Assembly: GCA_015039465.1 (NCBI GenBank)
Contig: MU130532.1
Coordinates: 426,502-490,501 of the forward strand
Direction: 5' to 3'
From: Phlegmacium glaucopus
Taxonomy: Eukaryota > Basidiomycota > Agaricomycetes > Agaricales > Cortinariaceae
DNA length: 64,000 bases
Of this stretch, positions 45,578 to 57,795 are shown piece by piece. The notes beneath the pieces are model-generated. The model was not told the DNA's origin. It saw nothing but the letters and a program-made list of their open reading frames with translations, and searched no databases. Within the stretch, counting starts at the first letter, position 1. The number at the start of each line of letters is the position of its first letter. Both the position numbers and the translations under genes were made by a program.

Positions 45578-48500
45578 TCAAGAAGTCTCGTCATCCGTAT
45601 CAGAAAGAAATGAATCCTGTCGCTGAAATTCTCGGAAAACCTGTTGATATCGCAGAGACCACCAGCCACGCTCCTCCCTTTCGTCCCCCAGGAACCTGCC
45701 CTCCTCTGTCCCGCCAATTTGTGGGAGATGGCCAGACGGACTTCTGGGCATGGGCAATCCTGAACCAATCAAAGATGAAATAGCAAGATGGGCATCAACC
45801 AACTGATCTGAGCATGTATCTTGGTGACCGGGGAAGACCAGCTTTCGTAGAGTTGATTGAGAACATTGACGTAAGGCCAATAACCAAGGTTCCAGAGCCA
45901 CAGCCTCAGAAGATTCAAGCCTAGAGTTCTCTGAATCGCCAGGCAGTAATCGTGGTATCATGAGAGCGATAACTTGGAAAGGAGAAGACCGGAACTCTGT
46001 ATGTTCATCAAACTGATTGGCGTCTAGAGCAATGACTTCTAGGGATAAGACAATATTATCTATGAAGGCTAATTAGTAGGCCTCAAATGCTAAACAAAAG
46101 AACAGATTGGATACCTTCAGGATTCTGAGCATTAATATGAGCGATGGACAAAGGTTTGATTACGCCCACGTCTCGAATCAGCACCCAGAGAGGATCATCG
46201 TCAGAAGATGACTTAGATTGGACCAGTAGAACAAGATCAGTGAAAACAAACGCATGAACAGGTATACATTGTGAGGAGACATCGACAACAGATTGAACGT
46301 CTCCAACAGATGCCGCTTCCTTACCAGACAGAGACGATTTACTGCGAGAACGTTTCCGAAGTGGTAGACGAGAGAACCAAGAAGATTTTGCCGCTGGGTT
46401 AGGAGAAGGAGAGCCACCAAAAGTTGTTGTAGGCTTCGAAGAGCTAGATGGTTTCCTAGATTTGGCAGAACCAGATTTCTCAACATCATAAGCCCAGTCG
46501 CTTATATTATCTGCCAGATAACTTGATCGCTGAGATTCACCAATATTCTTGCTTCCAGATCCAGAATTCCTTTTGGCTCGAGGAGTGGGTGCACGATCAG
46601 AGACGACTAGACCCAGAGGACCAGAATGCAAGAGTCGTCGGTCTCGAGTTGCCAGTTGACTAGAAGCCGACAAGCCCTGTATCCGCGTTGAGAAACGTTT
46701 GATTAGATTATACTCATCTTCACGAATCTTGACTTCTGTCATGACTTTGATGACCAAGTCCGTAGAACGAGAAAGTGAGAAAGTCGACAAGTAATCTGGG
46801 TGCGTCTTTGAGGTTAAGTCCAGCAATCGCTAGAGAGAAGATGTCAGCTGTTTTGGAGGACTTTCATGGAGAATAGGAAGAAAGAAAAGCCTACTGAGAA
46901 CAAGATCTGATAGGCGGAAAGTCGATGTACAGGTAGCATTAGCAGTCCTTCAAAAGTCCAGCCTTCGCATTCTGAAGTCCCTTCTTGAAGATTAATGAAC
47001 TGTCCAAAGTCACTTTCACCACCTGTCATAAGAAACAAAATCTCCCCAGACACATCAGGAAGTCTGATCAGATAAGGCTGATACACTTCAGCCTTGAGGA
47101 CAAAGCAACGAAGGGACTCCGATACACGATCCGTGGTTGGAGATTGGGTATCGCGTGCTGAACATAGAGAATGGTAGATCTGTTCATGCAGATTGACTAT
47201 ATCGTCAAACCAATCCAGCAGTTTCGCAACATTACGTGGCACGCCTGTTATCCACGACCTGCTACTCTCCACACGAAGAGGGAGTATAAATTGTCGCATG
47301 CAGATATGAAGAAGACGGATTAAGTTCTCTTCTGTCTCAAAAATCTCTTGGATAACAGCCTCCCTTGTCCTGAAAACCTTTTGGGAGATGTCAGGAATAT
47401 CCTTGGCTGGGGTAGCCGGGCCCAGGCGCCGCATGGAGTTTTCGCCGTGTTTATCGACTACCCCGTGTTTCTGCTGCGCTACTTCAGGCGGTCGGTCTTC
47501 ATAAGTCGACGAATCGCTCAATGTCGGAGAAATCACGCTCAAACGTGGAGGAATGCCATAAACCTGCTAAGAAGTCGTCGATATCAGTTTAAAAACGTTG
47601 AACTGGAAAGACAAAATTGAATACCTGATGACCCTTACGTCCCTTCATTGAGCCGCTGCTAAGTTCGCGGAATAAGCTCTCAGCACCTATACTCAGCTCA
47701 TCACAATTATCTTGCTCCTGCCAAACCGACTCGCTGAGAAACGACAGGTCGCTGTCAGTATGTGATAGCTGTTGTTGGTGCTCTGCTTTGTAATGGAATT
47801 CGTCCGATTCGGAGGGTGGAATACCAAATGCTTGACGTGCAGCGGCGGACCGGTATCGTTGAGCGAGGGCGGATGCTTCAGTATGTGCATGGGCACTTGG
47901 TCGTCGGTGATGTGCGTAATGTGCTTGTGATTGGAAATCGTCGGTGCCATCCGAATATCCCTCATCTTCGCTACTTCGGTCAACTGGACTGTTTTGTTTA
48001 TAGAAATTTGGTCGATGGGGTAAATCGGGAGGTGGAGATGGTACTCTTTTGGGGGGAGCAGGGGACTTGACAGATGAATTACGGTTCTTGATAAGTTCGC
48101 GAAGGTTCTTTGGAGATGTATGAGAAGGATGAGATGTTGGTGAGGCATGGCGTTGACAAGAGCGTGACCGTGGTGGAACGATTGGGACGTGACCGTCATC
48201 TTCAGGAGAAGCGAGTATTTTTGGGGCACAGCTGGAGCTACGGCGTCGCTCATTCTGATGTCGACGGATAGAGCGACTTTCGCGCTCCAACCACTCTATT
48301 CCAGGATCATGGCTTACGTTTCCCTCTTTTTTCGTGGATGTGGGGGAATTTCGGAAATGCTTGGAAGGGAGGTCCAAGGGATCATAACCGCTCTGTGATG
48401 GTGAAACTTCCAAATCGCCCAGATCCGATATGATATCCATGAAAGCTGCTCTTCTTCTTGCGTGGTCTGCATCTGCTCCATAACTCTTCCGACATGACTC

Positions 48501-50019
48501 CTGACGGTAGGTTGGATTGTCTGAGTAAGTCGATTCCACCGATTCCGATGCTGGCAGGGAAAACCGGAGGGTTTTCTCTTGTATGGCAGAACGAAACAGG
48601 AATGTGTCTCCTCGGACGTTTGTCGGCTTACGTTCAGTTGAATTGATCTCTCTTTTTGAGCCGTGGGGAAAAGACAATCCCAGACCAACAGCACTTCCGG
48701 AGCTATAGTTCGTAGGCACTGTAGAGCGTCCACGATGCACCCTGATATCTGGGTCAAAACTTTGATCTTGATTAGGGACAACTTCACTTTCTGAACCAGA
48801 ACTGGGAACAAAATCTTCAGCATTAGTGACTGTGAGTTTGCGTTTATCTCGTGACCCTGTATCGTAACGGCCCTCCACGTTAGAATCGTCCATGGTATTT
48901 CCACGATAAGAACCATCCATTCTGAGCTTTGTGCGAGGACGAGGAATATTGGACTGAAATGATCTGCTATCTGCAGGCATACGTGACGACGACGTCTCGG
49001 CACTTGGTGGGTTTTGCGATTCTTCTTTACGACTGGTACGATTGGTCCGAGAATTCGATTGAGGAAACTGCTGCGTATTAGATGTATCTTCGGCTTTGGG
49101 ATCCTGTAAACCGAGATTAACAAGGTTTGATGATCAAGACAGGAAAGAGAACCTTGAAGCTCCATTTACGAGAGACTTTATCAGCATTAGAAGACTGAGT
49201 GCCAGAATCCTTTCGACTAAGTAGATTTTTAACGCTTTTGAACGAAGAAGTTGCTATCGATGGGGTCGTGGCTGAAATATCGGGCGTAAATAACTTGGGT
49301 GCTGGCGATCGAAGGGACGATTTCAGGGCAGATTTTACAGGAGTTTTTGCACGTGGAAGATGGTTCCCCGTAGTTGGCGTTGTTTGGTTAGAATACATAC
49401 GGGAAACGTTGGGCGTAGTCAGTTCGTTAGCAATTGGACTATAGCGATGTTTACTGAGCAAGTTGGCAGATTTGGTGTGGGTATTGTGTTGTGTTGGTGT
49501 AGTCATTGGTTCGGGCGAGATACGTTTTCGTTGTTTACGATGCTTATGTTGCCCATCATCAAGATAGTCTGGAACCGAGTTGAAGGAGGCTGAAGGAGGG
49601 CGAGTCATTCGATCTATTGTATCCCTTAAAGATGGTAAAAGGTGTGTTTCCAAGTCAGGAATACCCGCTCTTGAAGTCTCTTGCCTCAAGAGTGGATTCA
49701 TCCTTAGAGCAGGGAACTCTTCGACTGAGTTTATTTCGAAAGATGACTCTGAGTCTGAGATCTGAGGAGTGCGTGAGATGGGTGTGGCATTCTTGGAGTG
49801 TATTCGCGGACTATGATCTCGTCGGTAACTTTTCGGAACTACAGCGTCAATATTTTGCTCGCCATGTCTATTTAATAAAGAAGTAGAAAACCCGCCTGCC
49901 GCTGCGTAATGCGATGGCGGTAGAAATGGCCGTGGTGTCGCTGGTAGAGGGGGCGCAGGAGAACGAGGCTTGTTGCGGACTGTATTTGAACGTACGATGG
50001 GATTGAAGATATTTGCCAT
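45578..50019 (-). CDS. Dbl-family RhoGEF (DH-PH)
   Basis: Five exons: 50019-49153, 49103-47625, 47563-46895, 46829-46115 and 45996-45578, 1382 aa, all phases consistent. RhoGEFs load GTP on Rho/Cdc42-type GTPases and control polarity and the actin cytoskeleton. The first 780 residues are disordered, rich in Ser, Pro and Arg. The DH domain starts at about residue 847 (RTREAVIQEIFETEENLIRLL) and continues through FGQFINLQEGTSECEGWTFE, LLMLPVHRLSAYQILFSRLL and beyond. A PH-like region split by a Ser-rich insert follows (residues about 1090-1250: HAFVFTDLVLLVQ...PLWVLIRDVGVI). The C-terminal 140 residues end in a short conserved-looking helix (GWWSLRYQQVFREFQRQD). Start chosen at ATG 50019; an in-frame ATG at 50046 is possible. 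Confidence 0.9.
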
Positions 50020-50664
50020 GATTCTGAGAACCGGCAATACAGTCAAGGCTCAATTCATGTCGAAGCAAGATTCCAAAGTTGTACAGGTGAGAAACGGTGC
50101 CCAATTTTAAACTCCGATAGTAGCACGTCTCTAGATCATTCAGTCGTTACAAGAGTGCTTTGAGAAAAATATGTTCCAGCAAGCATGAAAAATAGCTATA
50201 CCAGTGCTTGGATTTGGAGGCAACATGGAAGATTGACAGTACAATAGCTCGCTCGACTTCGGCAATCTCTGAAGTCACGTTCTCTCATGTAAGGAAGGAA
50301 CTCATCTATTATCTTTTGATTATCTTGTATTCAACTATTGCGCTTGTTTTATTGTTTCCATTGTTACGATGAAATGCCTAATTCCAGAGTCTTATATGCC
50401 CCTCAATCTAGTCGGTGGCTCTTTCGAGTACAGCGATCAAATGCGTTAACGACAATGGGCATCATGCGGGCTATCGCTTTGTCTCTTGATTCAGCAATTT
50501 TGCTTTGACCAGTCAATTTGGAATGGCAAAAGCGCATAAACAACAATGTGCTTACTATAAGCAGTGGCTTTCTGACTAGTATATAAGGATCCAACGTCGC
50601 AACACTTGCTCTCATCGCATTTAACTAAAAACATCCCTCCAAACCCCAGCTTTACTTTTGAGCC
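50020..50664. other. Divergent promoter region
   Basis: 645 bp between the RhoGEF start and the next plus-strand gene. No additional gene seen; the antisense frames at 50403-50868 are shadows or chance. Confidence 0.4.
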
Positions 50665-52630
50665 ATGTCTTCTGCCAGTGTCCCGATGCGCCTTTGCCGC
50701 CCGGATTTCCGCAAAATTCTGAGGAACCTCTCCGACTACCAGAGGGAACTTGGTGCGCTGACCATGGACGACATCTATGAAACCATCACCAAGATTGTCG
50801 ATGACAAGTCCTTGAACGAGACTGATACAGAGCGTCTTGTCGAAAAATACATGGTAGGAGTGGCACAACCTCAGGAATGCTTGTACGTTTTTCTTATCTT
50901 GGTTTTGAATTAACCGAGCTGAGAATTATTCTTTCCTCTCTAGCGAAGCTATAATGCGCGCCATTTGGCCCCCTCCTCAGTACGTTTCCTTCACTTCCCA
51001 TGTCTTTATTTACCTAACAATAACGACACTCTTCAGGAAAACCTACATCATTGTCTTCAATACCAAGGTCACCGATCTTGTCTCCACTTCCAAAGACAAG
51101 CTCGAACATTTGGTTGAGGACGTCGAACACGCCCTTGGAATCAAGACCACTCACCGTGCAGTCTTTCAAGTCATCGATTCTAATTCTACCATCGTTATGG
51201 ACGACGGTCATTTGATTATTGAAAAAGAAGGACGGGCCATTCCACTTCGAGGTAAAATCTGCGGCGAACTTTCCAATGCCGACTCTGGAGGATCCTATCA
51301 CGCGAAGCAGGATTCCACTTCAGCTAACCCTTCCAATGCCCTGATCAACGCCAACATAGCCAACGACGCTACACAGACCCCACTTTCAGGTGGTCCATCC
51401 ACTTCTGATCCTCCTGATTCGGTCCCAGGTAGCAGCCATGGGCTCCAACCCCCGAGCTCCGGCTCCATCGATTCACATTCCGGTTCTGACGATGACGAAG
51501 CCCCTTCCCAACACTTCCAGCCGGCTGGAACTGGACATCACCCAGTTTTCGGGTCTTTATTAGGTAACTCCCTCCCTCTCTTCTATCCATACATCCATTC
51601 ATACCTTTTTTTGTTTGCAAGGTGGGGCTCCTCGTGGGCAAACTGCTTTGCGCGGACGAGGCAGAGGTGGTCCTCGTGGACGAGGTTCCGCGTTCACTCA
51701 AAGTAGGCTTGAACCATTTCCTCACTTTGCCTTTGCTCAACCTTATAATTCGTAGATCCCGCTGCGAGCCATCGGAGCATCAATTATTATCCGCCAAGTG
51801 GCCGTGAATTGAAAAGAACGTATGCAATGACAGAATTGTCACCTCCTGGTGCTCAGACGATTATCTTGGGCCCGTTGCCACCTACCCTCCCCCCTGGCAC
51901 AAGAATTTCTACTTTGCCTCCTGGACACCCACCTCAGTCTTATGGCCCGGGTGCCATCCCCCCATTCTACAATATACCTGGCACCTCGTCAGGTAATTCC
52001 GGCTCTGGCACTACTTCTGGAATAACTCAGGAAGCTGCAAGTGCATCAAGCACCCAACCAGTCGTGTCGGCTCAAAGCCCTGATTCGAGCGAAAGTTCGA
52101 AGAAACGCTCTCGTGACGACCAAGATGACGAAGAGGATCGCCCCTTCTCTCGATCACGCATCGGAGCCCCACCTCAGTCCCCTCCCCCTGATGATACCAC
52201 CACCTACACAGCCCCAGTTGCTTTCGTCCCGACTAACGATGTTAAAAGCAGCAGCGACAACGGCAGCCATAAGAAACGCACTCGCGATGCCGTTGAAGAG
52301 GATGAGGAAGAAATTTCTCGTGCCTCTACCAGGATGCGCCAGTCGCCTCCTGCTGTTCGCCCTCGTTACCCATCTCCTACCCCTTCCGACCGTCGTATTG
52401 GACGAATAATCGCACCTTTCGGGAGGTCCATCCGCTTTAACCCTCGGCCTTCTCCTGAGGCTGATATTGGAACTTTGGGAGCTGCTCGTAATGAAGGCAA
52501 CCCCCCAGACAACTTGCAGGTGTCATCTTCTGGATCTCAAACACTTCCCTTAGCTTCCTCTGAATCCACCTCTACAAGCCGTTCTTCGCAGAGGATCAGA
52601 GAGAAGAAAGCCAAAGAAGTAGCCGAGTAG
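50665..52630 (+). CDS. RGG-box, low-complexity protein of unknown function
   Basis: Five exons: 50665-50882, 50944-50979, 51037-51563, 51622-51702 and 51756-52630, 578 aa, phases consistent. The N-terminal 170 residues look folded (helical TMDDIYETITKIVDDKSL; strands KTYIIVFNTKVTDL and TTHRAVFQVIDSNSTIVMDD). The central part is Ser/Pro/Gly-rich. Exon 4 encodes an RGG-type box (ALRGRGRGGPRGRGSAF). The C-terminal half has two basic motifs of nuclear-localisation type (SKKRSRDDQDDEEDR and HKKRTRDAVEEDEEE) and an Arg-rich end. I do not recognise the family; RNA binding and nuclear location are inferred from the RGG box and basic motifs. The last about 97 codons and the 3' UTR have an inverted paralogue at 63480-64000. 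Confidence 0.8.
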
Positions 52631-52997
52631 AAATCGGAAATCCTGACTGTTGTTGAACATCCTCCAAATTCAAAACCCTCTGTTGTGGTCCCAATTGATT
52701 TATCCTGTAGATTTATTCCGTACATGTATTCCGGTCCCTCCTGTATCTCTCCATCCCCCTCTCTGTTCCTTTTTCTTATTACATTGTTACTCCTCACCTC
52801 CCAATATTTACTCTCTCCCCCATCTTCATCCAGATGGTCGGACCATTCGAACCGTTGCTGCTGAACAGCCCATTCCATATTTCCTATTCTTTCTATTCCT
52901 GATATCCATATAACTCTTACTTTTATCTTACATCCCATCTCTTTTCCTCTTCCCTTTGGTTATCAGTCCTAGTGTTAGTAGTGTACAACTTTTATTT

Positions 52998-53050
52998 ATG
53001 AAATTTGGGATGAGAGCCCGAAGCCCTTGGGCTCTCGTCTCAAATTTCAT
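52998..53050. repeat. Long hairpin in 3' flank of RGG gene
   Basis: Arms of 22 bp (ATGAAATTTGGGATGAGAGCCC and its partner ending GTCTCAAATTTCAT) differ at two positions, enclosing a loop of about 9 bp (GAAGCCCTT). In RNA from either strand it would fold strongly. It is not shared by the paralogue's 3' flank. It could be a 3'-end structure or a MITE relic. Confidence 0.7.
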
Positions 53051-53589
53051 CTTTTTCCCTCTTTCCCTTGGTCATCCATCCAAACTGTTCTCACTTGGAC
53101 TCTCATATTGATTTTCCTTGGCCCATTCTCCTTTCTTACTTTTCATATATTTCTTGCGACACGATTCATCTATATTGTATCTTTTGTTACTCGCAGCCTG
53201 AATTCGCCTAATTGGATTTGTTTAGTAACCCTTCACTTACGATCTCATGAGCACTCAAGTTAGCTCATTTCCTCAACATACCAATGACTCGAGCGCAACA
53301 AGGGGGTGGCGGAACGTGGGATTCGTACCAACACTCACTATTTTCTTTTCGTGGATCTGGCTGACCACCCCACCAAAGATGCTCGATGCGTCGAAGTACT
53401 AAAGCAAGACACCTTGCAAATAATCGAGTTCTGGCAAGTCGTCTCCGTCAGAAGTATCGTTAAGAGAATGACAACTGATAATATAATTTAAAACTTGAAG
53501 GGTATTGGGATCAAATCGTGTTCATGATCTCTGGGATACGCTAGCCAACTCTCCGATCATAAATGGCTAGTCCTGGTCGCCACTTATTT

Positions 53590-54480
53590 ACCAGGCGTTT
53601 AGGAGAAACCGCGACATCATATCGCCAAAAATAGAATCTTTCTCGAGTTGGCTGCTTCGGACGAAACGAATTCTCTACCCCTTCTAACACTCCATCTTCG
53701 ACGAGCTGATTACACTGACCACTGCATGAATCTCGCCGGATGGGGCTCTACCTACACCGGCCAAAGTTCATTCCCAGAGTTCGCAGAACGTGATAGCTTT
53801 ATTATTCCCAAAGGTTATTTAAGCAATGTTACAAGACCCGGCGACACCCACGTTGCGAGTTTCCTCAGAGGAAGAGGGGATCAAATATTATCTGAAACAT
53901 TGTTACCCAGATGTCGGACAGGTGATGAAAAGAATGAGGGAAGTTGTACACGATTATGAAGCATTCCTTCGGAATAGAAGCGGTGGCGGTCGATTGAATT
54001 GGGGTTCTCAGAAATATGAGAATTGGGGGGGTCAAAAACATGGCAGAAGAGGCGGGGCGCAGGACGGGAGTCGGTTGGGAATAAACTGCTCAAAAGAGTT
54101 TTTATTATAACCAATGGCGATAGGGAGTTATTGCAGGAGTTGAAGCAGGCTTTGATGGACGACGCGGAACGCTCCAAGATGCCTACATAATGGAGAAACG
54201 AATGGTTGGGATTTCGAGTGGACGGGGCGTCTCGACGAGCCGCGATCTTGACTTGGGCCAGGGGGAGAAACCTGTTAGTCAGGCATTGGACATGTATACC
54301 GCCCAAAGATCAGAATTATTTGTTGGGAATGGGGTAAGTCCTTTTCTTTGACGAAGAAGTGAAAAAGGCTGATCATTTTTAAACCTTTTCGTTCTCGTCT
54401 TTGACTGCCAACATCATAATGCTCCGTATGAAAGACAGACGCAACCCATTACAGATTTGGTTCTGGCAGGTTAGAGAGAG
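53590..54480 (+). pseudogene. O-fucosyltransferase-like protein remnant
   Basis: Pieces in changing frames match the fungal GDP-fucose O-fucosyltransferase-like family: LLTLHLRRADYTDHC with the conserved HxRR, GIKYYLKHCYPDVGQVMKRM, RVFIITNGDRELLQELKQAL, the terminal QALDMYTAQRSELFVGNG and LTANIIMLRM. At least two frameshifts and a TAA (after KMPT near 54188) break it. The last intron starts GTAAGT after GNG, but where AG should precede TTCTCGTCTTTGACTGCC the sequence is CG, so the acceptor is lost. The N-terminus before 53590 is not recognisable. Confidence 0.7.
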
Positions 54481-54956
54481 GGTCGCAGCGCGCTGACCAC
54501 TTTTTATATATATATTCGGTCTGAAATCATCTCCAGGACTTGATTTCTTTCTTTCTACATAATCGGCCTGAGGGTAGATTTAATATATTTAGGTATTAAA
54601 TTCCCCATCTCCCCTATTTATACCCTCACACACCCGCCCCATCGTTGGGCTATGCCGTTTTTATAGTACTACACATAGTGCATCTCTGTAGTCGTCAGAT
54701 CTCCACATTAGAATAGAGCAATTGGTTATGTTGACTGCACATTATTGGTGTCTTTGGTGATAGTTTGCTGTTGTACTTGGATCTGGCAATTGCCCTGTTT
54801 CACAATTATTGCAGGATTATATTATTCCTTCTGGTCAGTCACTCGCTAGGCCAGTGTTGGCAAGGCAATGATTCATCAAGATTCAATAGTACCTGCCCAA
54901 GTCAAGATTTACAAGTGATCAAGGATATTTTTTAAAGCCAATTTATTCAAGTCTAA

Positions 54957-55126
54957 TAGTGAGATGAGATGAGATGAGATAGTAATACAATGAGATAATA
55001 ATAGAGAGATGGGATGAGATAGTAATAAAGAGATGAAATGAGATAGTAATAGAGAGATGAGATGAGATAGTAATACATAGATGAAATGAGATAATAATAG
55101 AGAGATGAAATGAGATAGTAATAGAG
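54957..55126. repeat. Minisatellite of GATGAGATAGTAATA type
   Basis: About seven imperfect units of 22-24 bp built from AGAGATGARATGAGATARTA. Translation on the minus strand gives periodic LLSHFISLYY-like peptides that are artefacts of the repeat. Confidence 0.85.
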
Positions 55127-55238
55127 GAGGGACTGATCCTGGGCCCATGCATGATCATATGGGGCACTGCCAGAGAATAGGAGACTCTCCTTCAGGTGCT
55201 GAGGTGAGTTGATAAATTCATTGGACAGGAAAGGAGTG

Positions 55239-55759
55239 TCAGGTGTGGAGGGGGGTGGAAGTGGTTGATTTGTATTCTCCATAGGGAGAGGAATAGGAAG
55301 GAGAGAGAGAGTTGGTAGATGATGATGGTGAAGTATAGGATGGAGAATTTGAACCCAAAGTTGACCCCCCAACAAGAGATGCCGCTGATGAGAGGGAATC
55401 TATGGAAGCATTACGTCTGTGGTAGGCAGGGGCCTTGTTGGGGTTGTTACTTTTCCGACCGATGATGGAAGTTTTAGGAGGCAGGGTCATCTTTGCAGAT
55501 GAATAATCTATCCTTAGAACTGATAGGATACATCAGTGAAGGGAAGCGAGAGATTGAAGATAAATAATACACACTGCTGACTGTGTATAGTGGGTGTCCA
55601 AGTTAGATTTCTGGAGAGTACTACTGTAATCGCAGCCTGCCCAAGGGCAAGAGAGTTTGCTATAAAATAGTAGGCGTCAATCACAATGAGCGGGGGAGGG
55701 GACAACCAAACGCACTTGGCACTGGAGTCGTGCTTCTTCTTATGGCGTCTGGCAGGCAT
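55239..55759 (-). CDS. Possible small Ser-rich basic protein
   Basis: Two coding-like pieces: MPARRHKKKHDSSAK from ATG 55759, and a Ser-rich frame at 55490-55239 (MTLPPKTSIIGRK...NASIDSLSSAASLVG...). An intron between them is likely but I could not fix its borders; using the first GT (after SSA) puts a stop at the junction. The alternative frame at about 55280-55130 (LPPPSTPDTPFLSNEFINSP) also looks coding and may be the true C-terminus after another splice. No domain is recognised. Confidence 0.3.
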
Positions 55760-55960
55760 GATTATCAAGAGGGGTACGTGCGTATGAGACTGGGGGGGTG
55801 CGATGGGTGGACTCGGGAGGGGATGGGATGTTCAGAGTGGGATAAGATGGAAGATGGGAAATGGAATGGCTAGATAGAGAAGAGCTTTCGCAATCCACGC
55901 GCCTTTAAGCATTCTGAAAACTGGTGGATTGGTTTCCCTGCCGACCGTCGGCGCTTGTTT

Positions 55961-56040
55961 TATACAAGGTATAGTAGGTTACAAGGTTACAAGGTATAGT
56001 AGATTACAAGGTATAGTAGTTTACAAGGTATAGTAGTAGA
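55961..56040. repeat. Short tandem repeat TTACAAGGTATAGTAG
   Basis: Four imperfect units of about 16-17 bp between the small Ser-rich frame and the F-box gene. No function suggested. Confidence 0.85.
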
Positions 56041-56254
56041 TTTGAGGGAAGAAAACAAAGAGAGAGACAAATGCAATCAGGCATGGTCATGGCGACGGTG
56101 AGTGGCTCAGTGGCTTATGGGTAACAGTCGTTTAGACCGATAATAGAATCAGATGAATTACAAATTGAAATAATACTATAAACCAGGGTAAGTATCTATA
56201 AAGTAGTGTTCTGTGTGCCTCTAAACATTAAAGATTTTGGGTACTTCGTGCGTA

Positions 56255-57613
56255 TTACGATTTGTCAAGGAATAATTCAGGTAAAGTTATCTCCTTCATA
56301 GGTTTATATTTACCCATAATCGGCCCTTCAGGAAGGACAAAAAGGTTGTCACAGCCATCGCCCACAAAACCCAAGCGGTCCAAGTTGTTAAGATGTTGAA
56401 AAAAGTCCCAATTGATCGTGAGCTTCTGCAGACGAGGAAGCTTATGGTACTGGCGAGCGATAAGATAGTTGCAAAGATCTTCATTTGGCAATGCGTCGCT
56501 GATAGCAAGAAGGAAGTGGGAGAGTTTCGGGAAGAGGGGTGCCTCCAGTGGGTCATACAGGAAAAGAGTAAAGGCAATCGAAGTTGCTGCCCCAATCCCA
56601 TAAAGAACTAGTGAAGAAAGGTGGTTCAATGACTTGATATAGTCCAACAGTGCCGATGGATCATCAGCAGGTAAGTCGTCTATACCAAAAATCTCGAGAC
56701 GAGTGATGGACGTCCATTGTTTGATGACTTGAAGCAGACCATCCGGATCGAAAGAGAAAACTACATCCATGGGATCCGAAACGGTAGTAGAAGTCGGACA
56801 TGTGACGAAGTCTCGTAGAGTCAACGAGTCCAAAGCCGGGATTATCATAAATTGGAGGAGAGGAACAATGTCATCATGGCAGATAACAGTGAGGGAAAGG
56901 AGTGCAGGAAACTCCAAAGGCAACCGGACGTCCAATGCAGCAGTAATGTCGGGGCAGAAACCTTGATATTCGAAATGCTGTAGGGTATGGCAAGCGTTGG
57001 CTAGTGCATAGTAGATACCGTCCAGGTCAGGTTTATTCCATAAGTGAGTCGTGTCCAAAGTTAGGGAGGTGAGTCCGGTGGTGTTCCACGAGCCCCAATC
57101 AACCAAATTATTATGAAAGATTGGAGGGATAACATGAACATTTTCATCAATGATAATTATCTTCCTGCTGACACAAAGCCGCGAAGCATTTGTTATCACG
57201 GTCTCGAATGCTTCTAAACGGGGCATCGGCATGTCCATCGCCATCCAAAGAAGATTGGCCAAAAAGCCTGCGCTGGCTTTAACATGCAAGGAACGAAAGC
57301 GGTGAGCATACGGCAGAAGTAGTGCCTCCTTCTCCCAGGACTTGAAGTGTCGAGTGGCATGAATGGTGAGAGTGATCAGGACTTTCCGAGAGCGCTCAAA
57401 GTAAGCCAACGCCAAAAGATGTTGTTGTGAACTGGTGTACAATCGAATTGTGATGTTAGACCATATAAGAGGAGAGTTCAGCGCAGCCACACGCCAGCTC
57501 TGGGAAACTTGGGAAGCAGCCATTGGGCCTTTGGCAGGATCGCTGAGAGAGACATGTCCAAAGAGGTACCAAAGTACATCATGAGGAAGTTGCCGAGACG
57601 TTGGAATATGCAT
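56255..57613 (-). CDS. F-box protein with leucine-rich C-terminal region
   Basis: An intact single-exon frame of 452 aa. The N-terminus carries an F-box: LPHDVLWYLFGHVSLSDPAK...ASQVSQSWRVAALNSPLIWS (residues about 8-52), the Skp1-binding module of SCF ubiquitin ligases. The remainder has irregular leucine-rich stretches (LTSLTLDTTHLW; ALLSLTVICHDDIVPLLQFM; LSSLVLYGIGA) typical of the large, fast-evolving basidiomycete F-box family, in which the substrate is usually unknown. The start is at the first ATG, six residues before the F-box begins. A 25-bp perfect palindrome sits about 160-180 bp upstream. Confidence 0.85.
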   Translation of the reverse strand: MHIPTSRQLPHDVLWYLFGHVSLSDPAKGPMAASQVSQSWRVAALNSPLIWSNITIRLYTSSQQHLLALAYFERSRKVLITLTIHATRHFKSWEKEALLLPYAHRFRSLHVKASAGFLANLLWMAMDMPMPRLEAFETVITNASRLCVSRKIIIIDENVHVIPPIFHNNLVDWGSWNTTGLTSLTLDTTHLWNKPDLDGIYYALANACHTLQHFEYQGFCPDITAALDVRLPLEFPALLSLTVICHDDIVPLLQFMIIPALDSLTLRDFVTCPTSTTVSDPMDVVFSFDPDGLLQVIKQWTSITRLEIFGIDDLPADDPSALLDYIKSLNHLSSLVLYGIGAATSIAFTLFLYDPLEAPLFPKLSHFLLAISDALPNEDLCNYLIARQYHKLPRLQKLTINWDFFQHLNNLDRLGFVGDGCDNLFVLPEGPIMGKYKPMKEITLPELFLDKS

Positions 57614-57770
57614 CGTAGCTAATTCAATAATGAATGATTAAAGCTAGGTGTTACAGAGAAAGAAAAGACATACCAGAGAAAGAAACCAAGGTTTGAATAG
57701 AGAAAACTTTGTCTTGACAGCCAGCCTTTCCTTTAAGCAGGCAAATTAATCAAAACAAAAGGGGCCGCCG

Positions 57771-57795
57771 TCGCATTGACCGCCGGTCAATGCGA
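57771..57795. promoter_or_regulatory. Perfect 25-bp palindrome upstream of F-box gene
   Basis: TCGCATTGACCG and CGGTCAATGCGA flank one central C, a perfect inverted repeat. The CCG...CGG core resembles sites bound by dimeric Zn2Cys6 factors. It lies 158-182 bp upstream of the start codon of the gene at 56255-57613. Regulatory function is inferred. Confidence 0.5.

Noticed and set aside
54953..55167. Repetitive peptides on the minus strand (LLSHFISLLLSH type)
   Set aside because: They are translations of a minisatellite.
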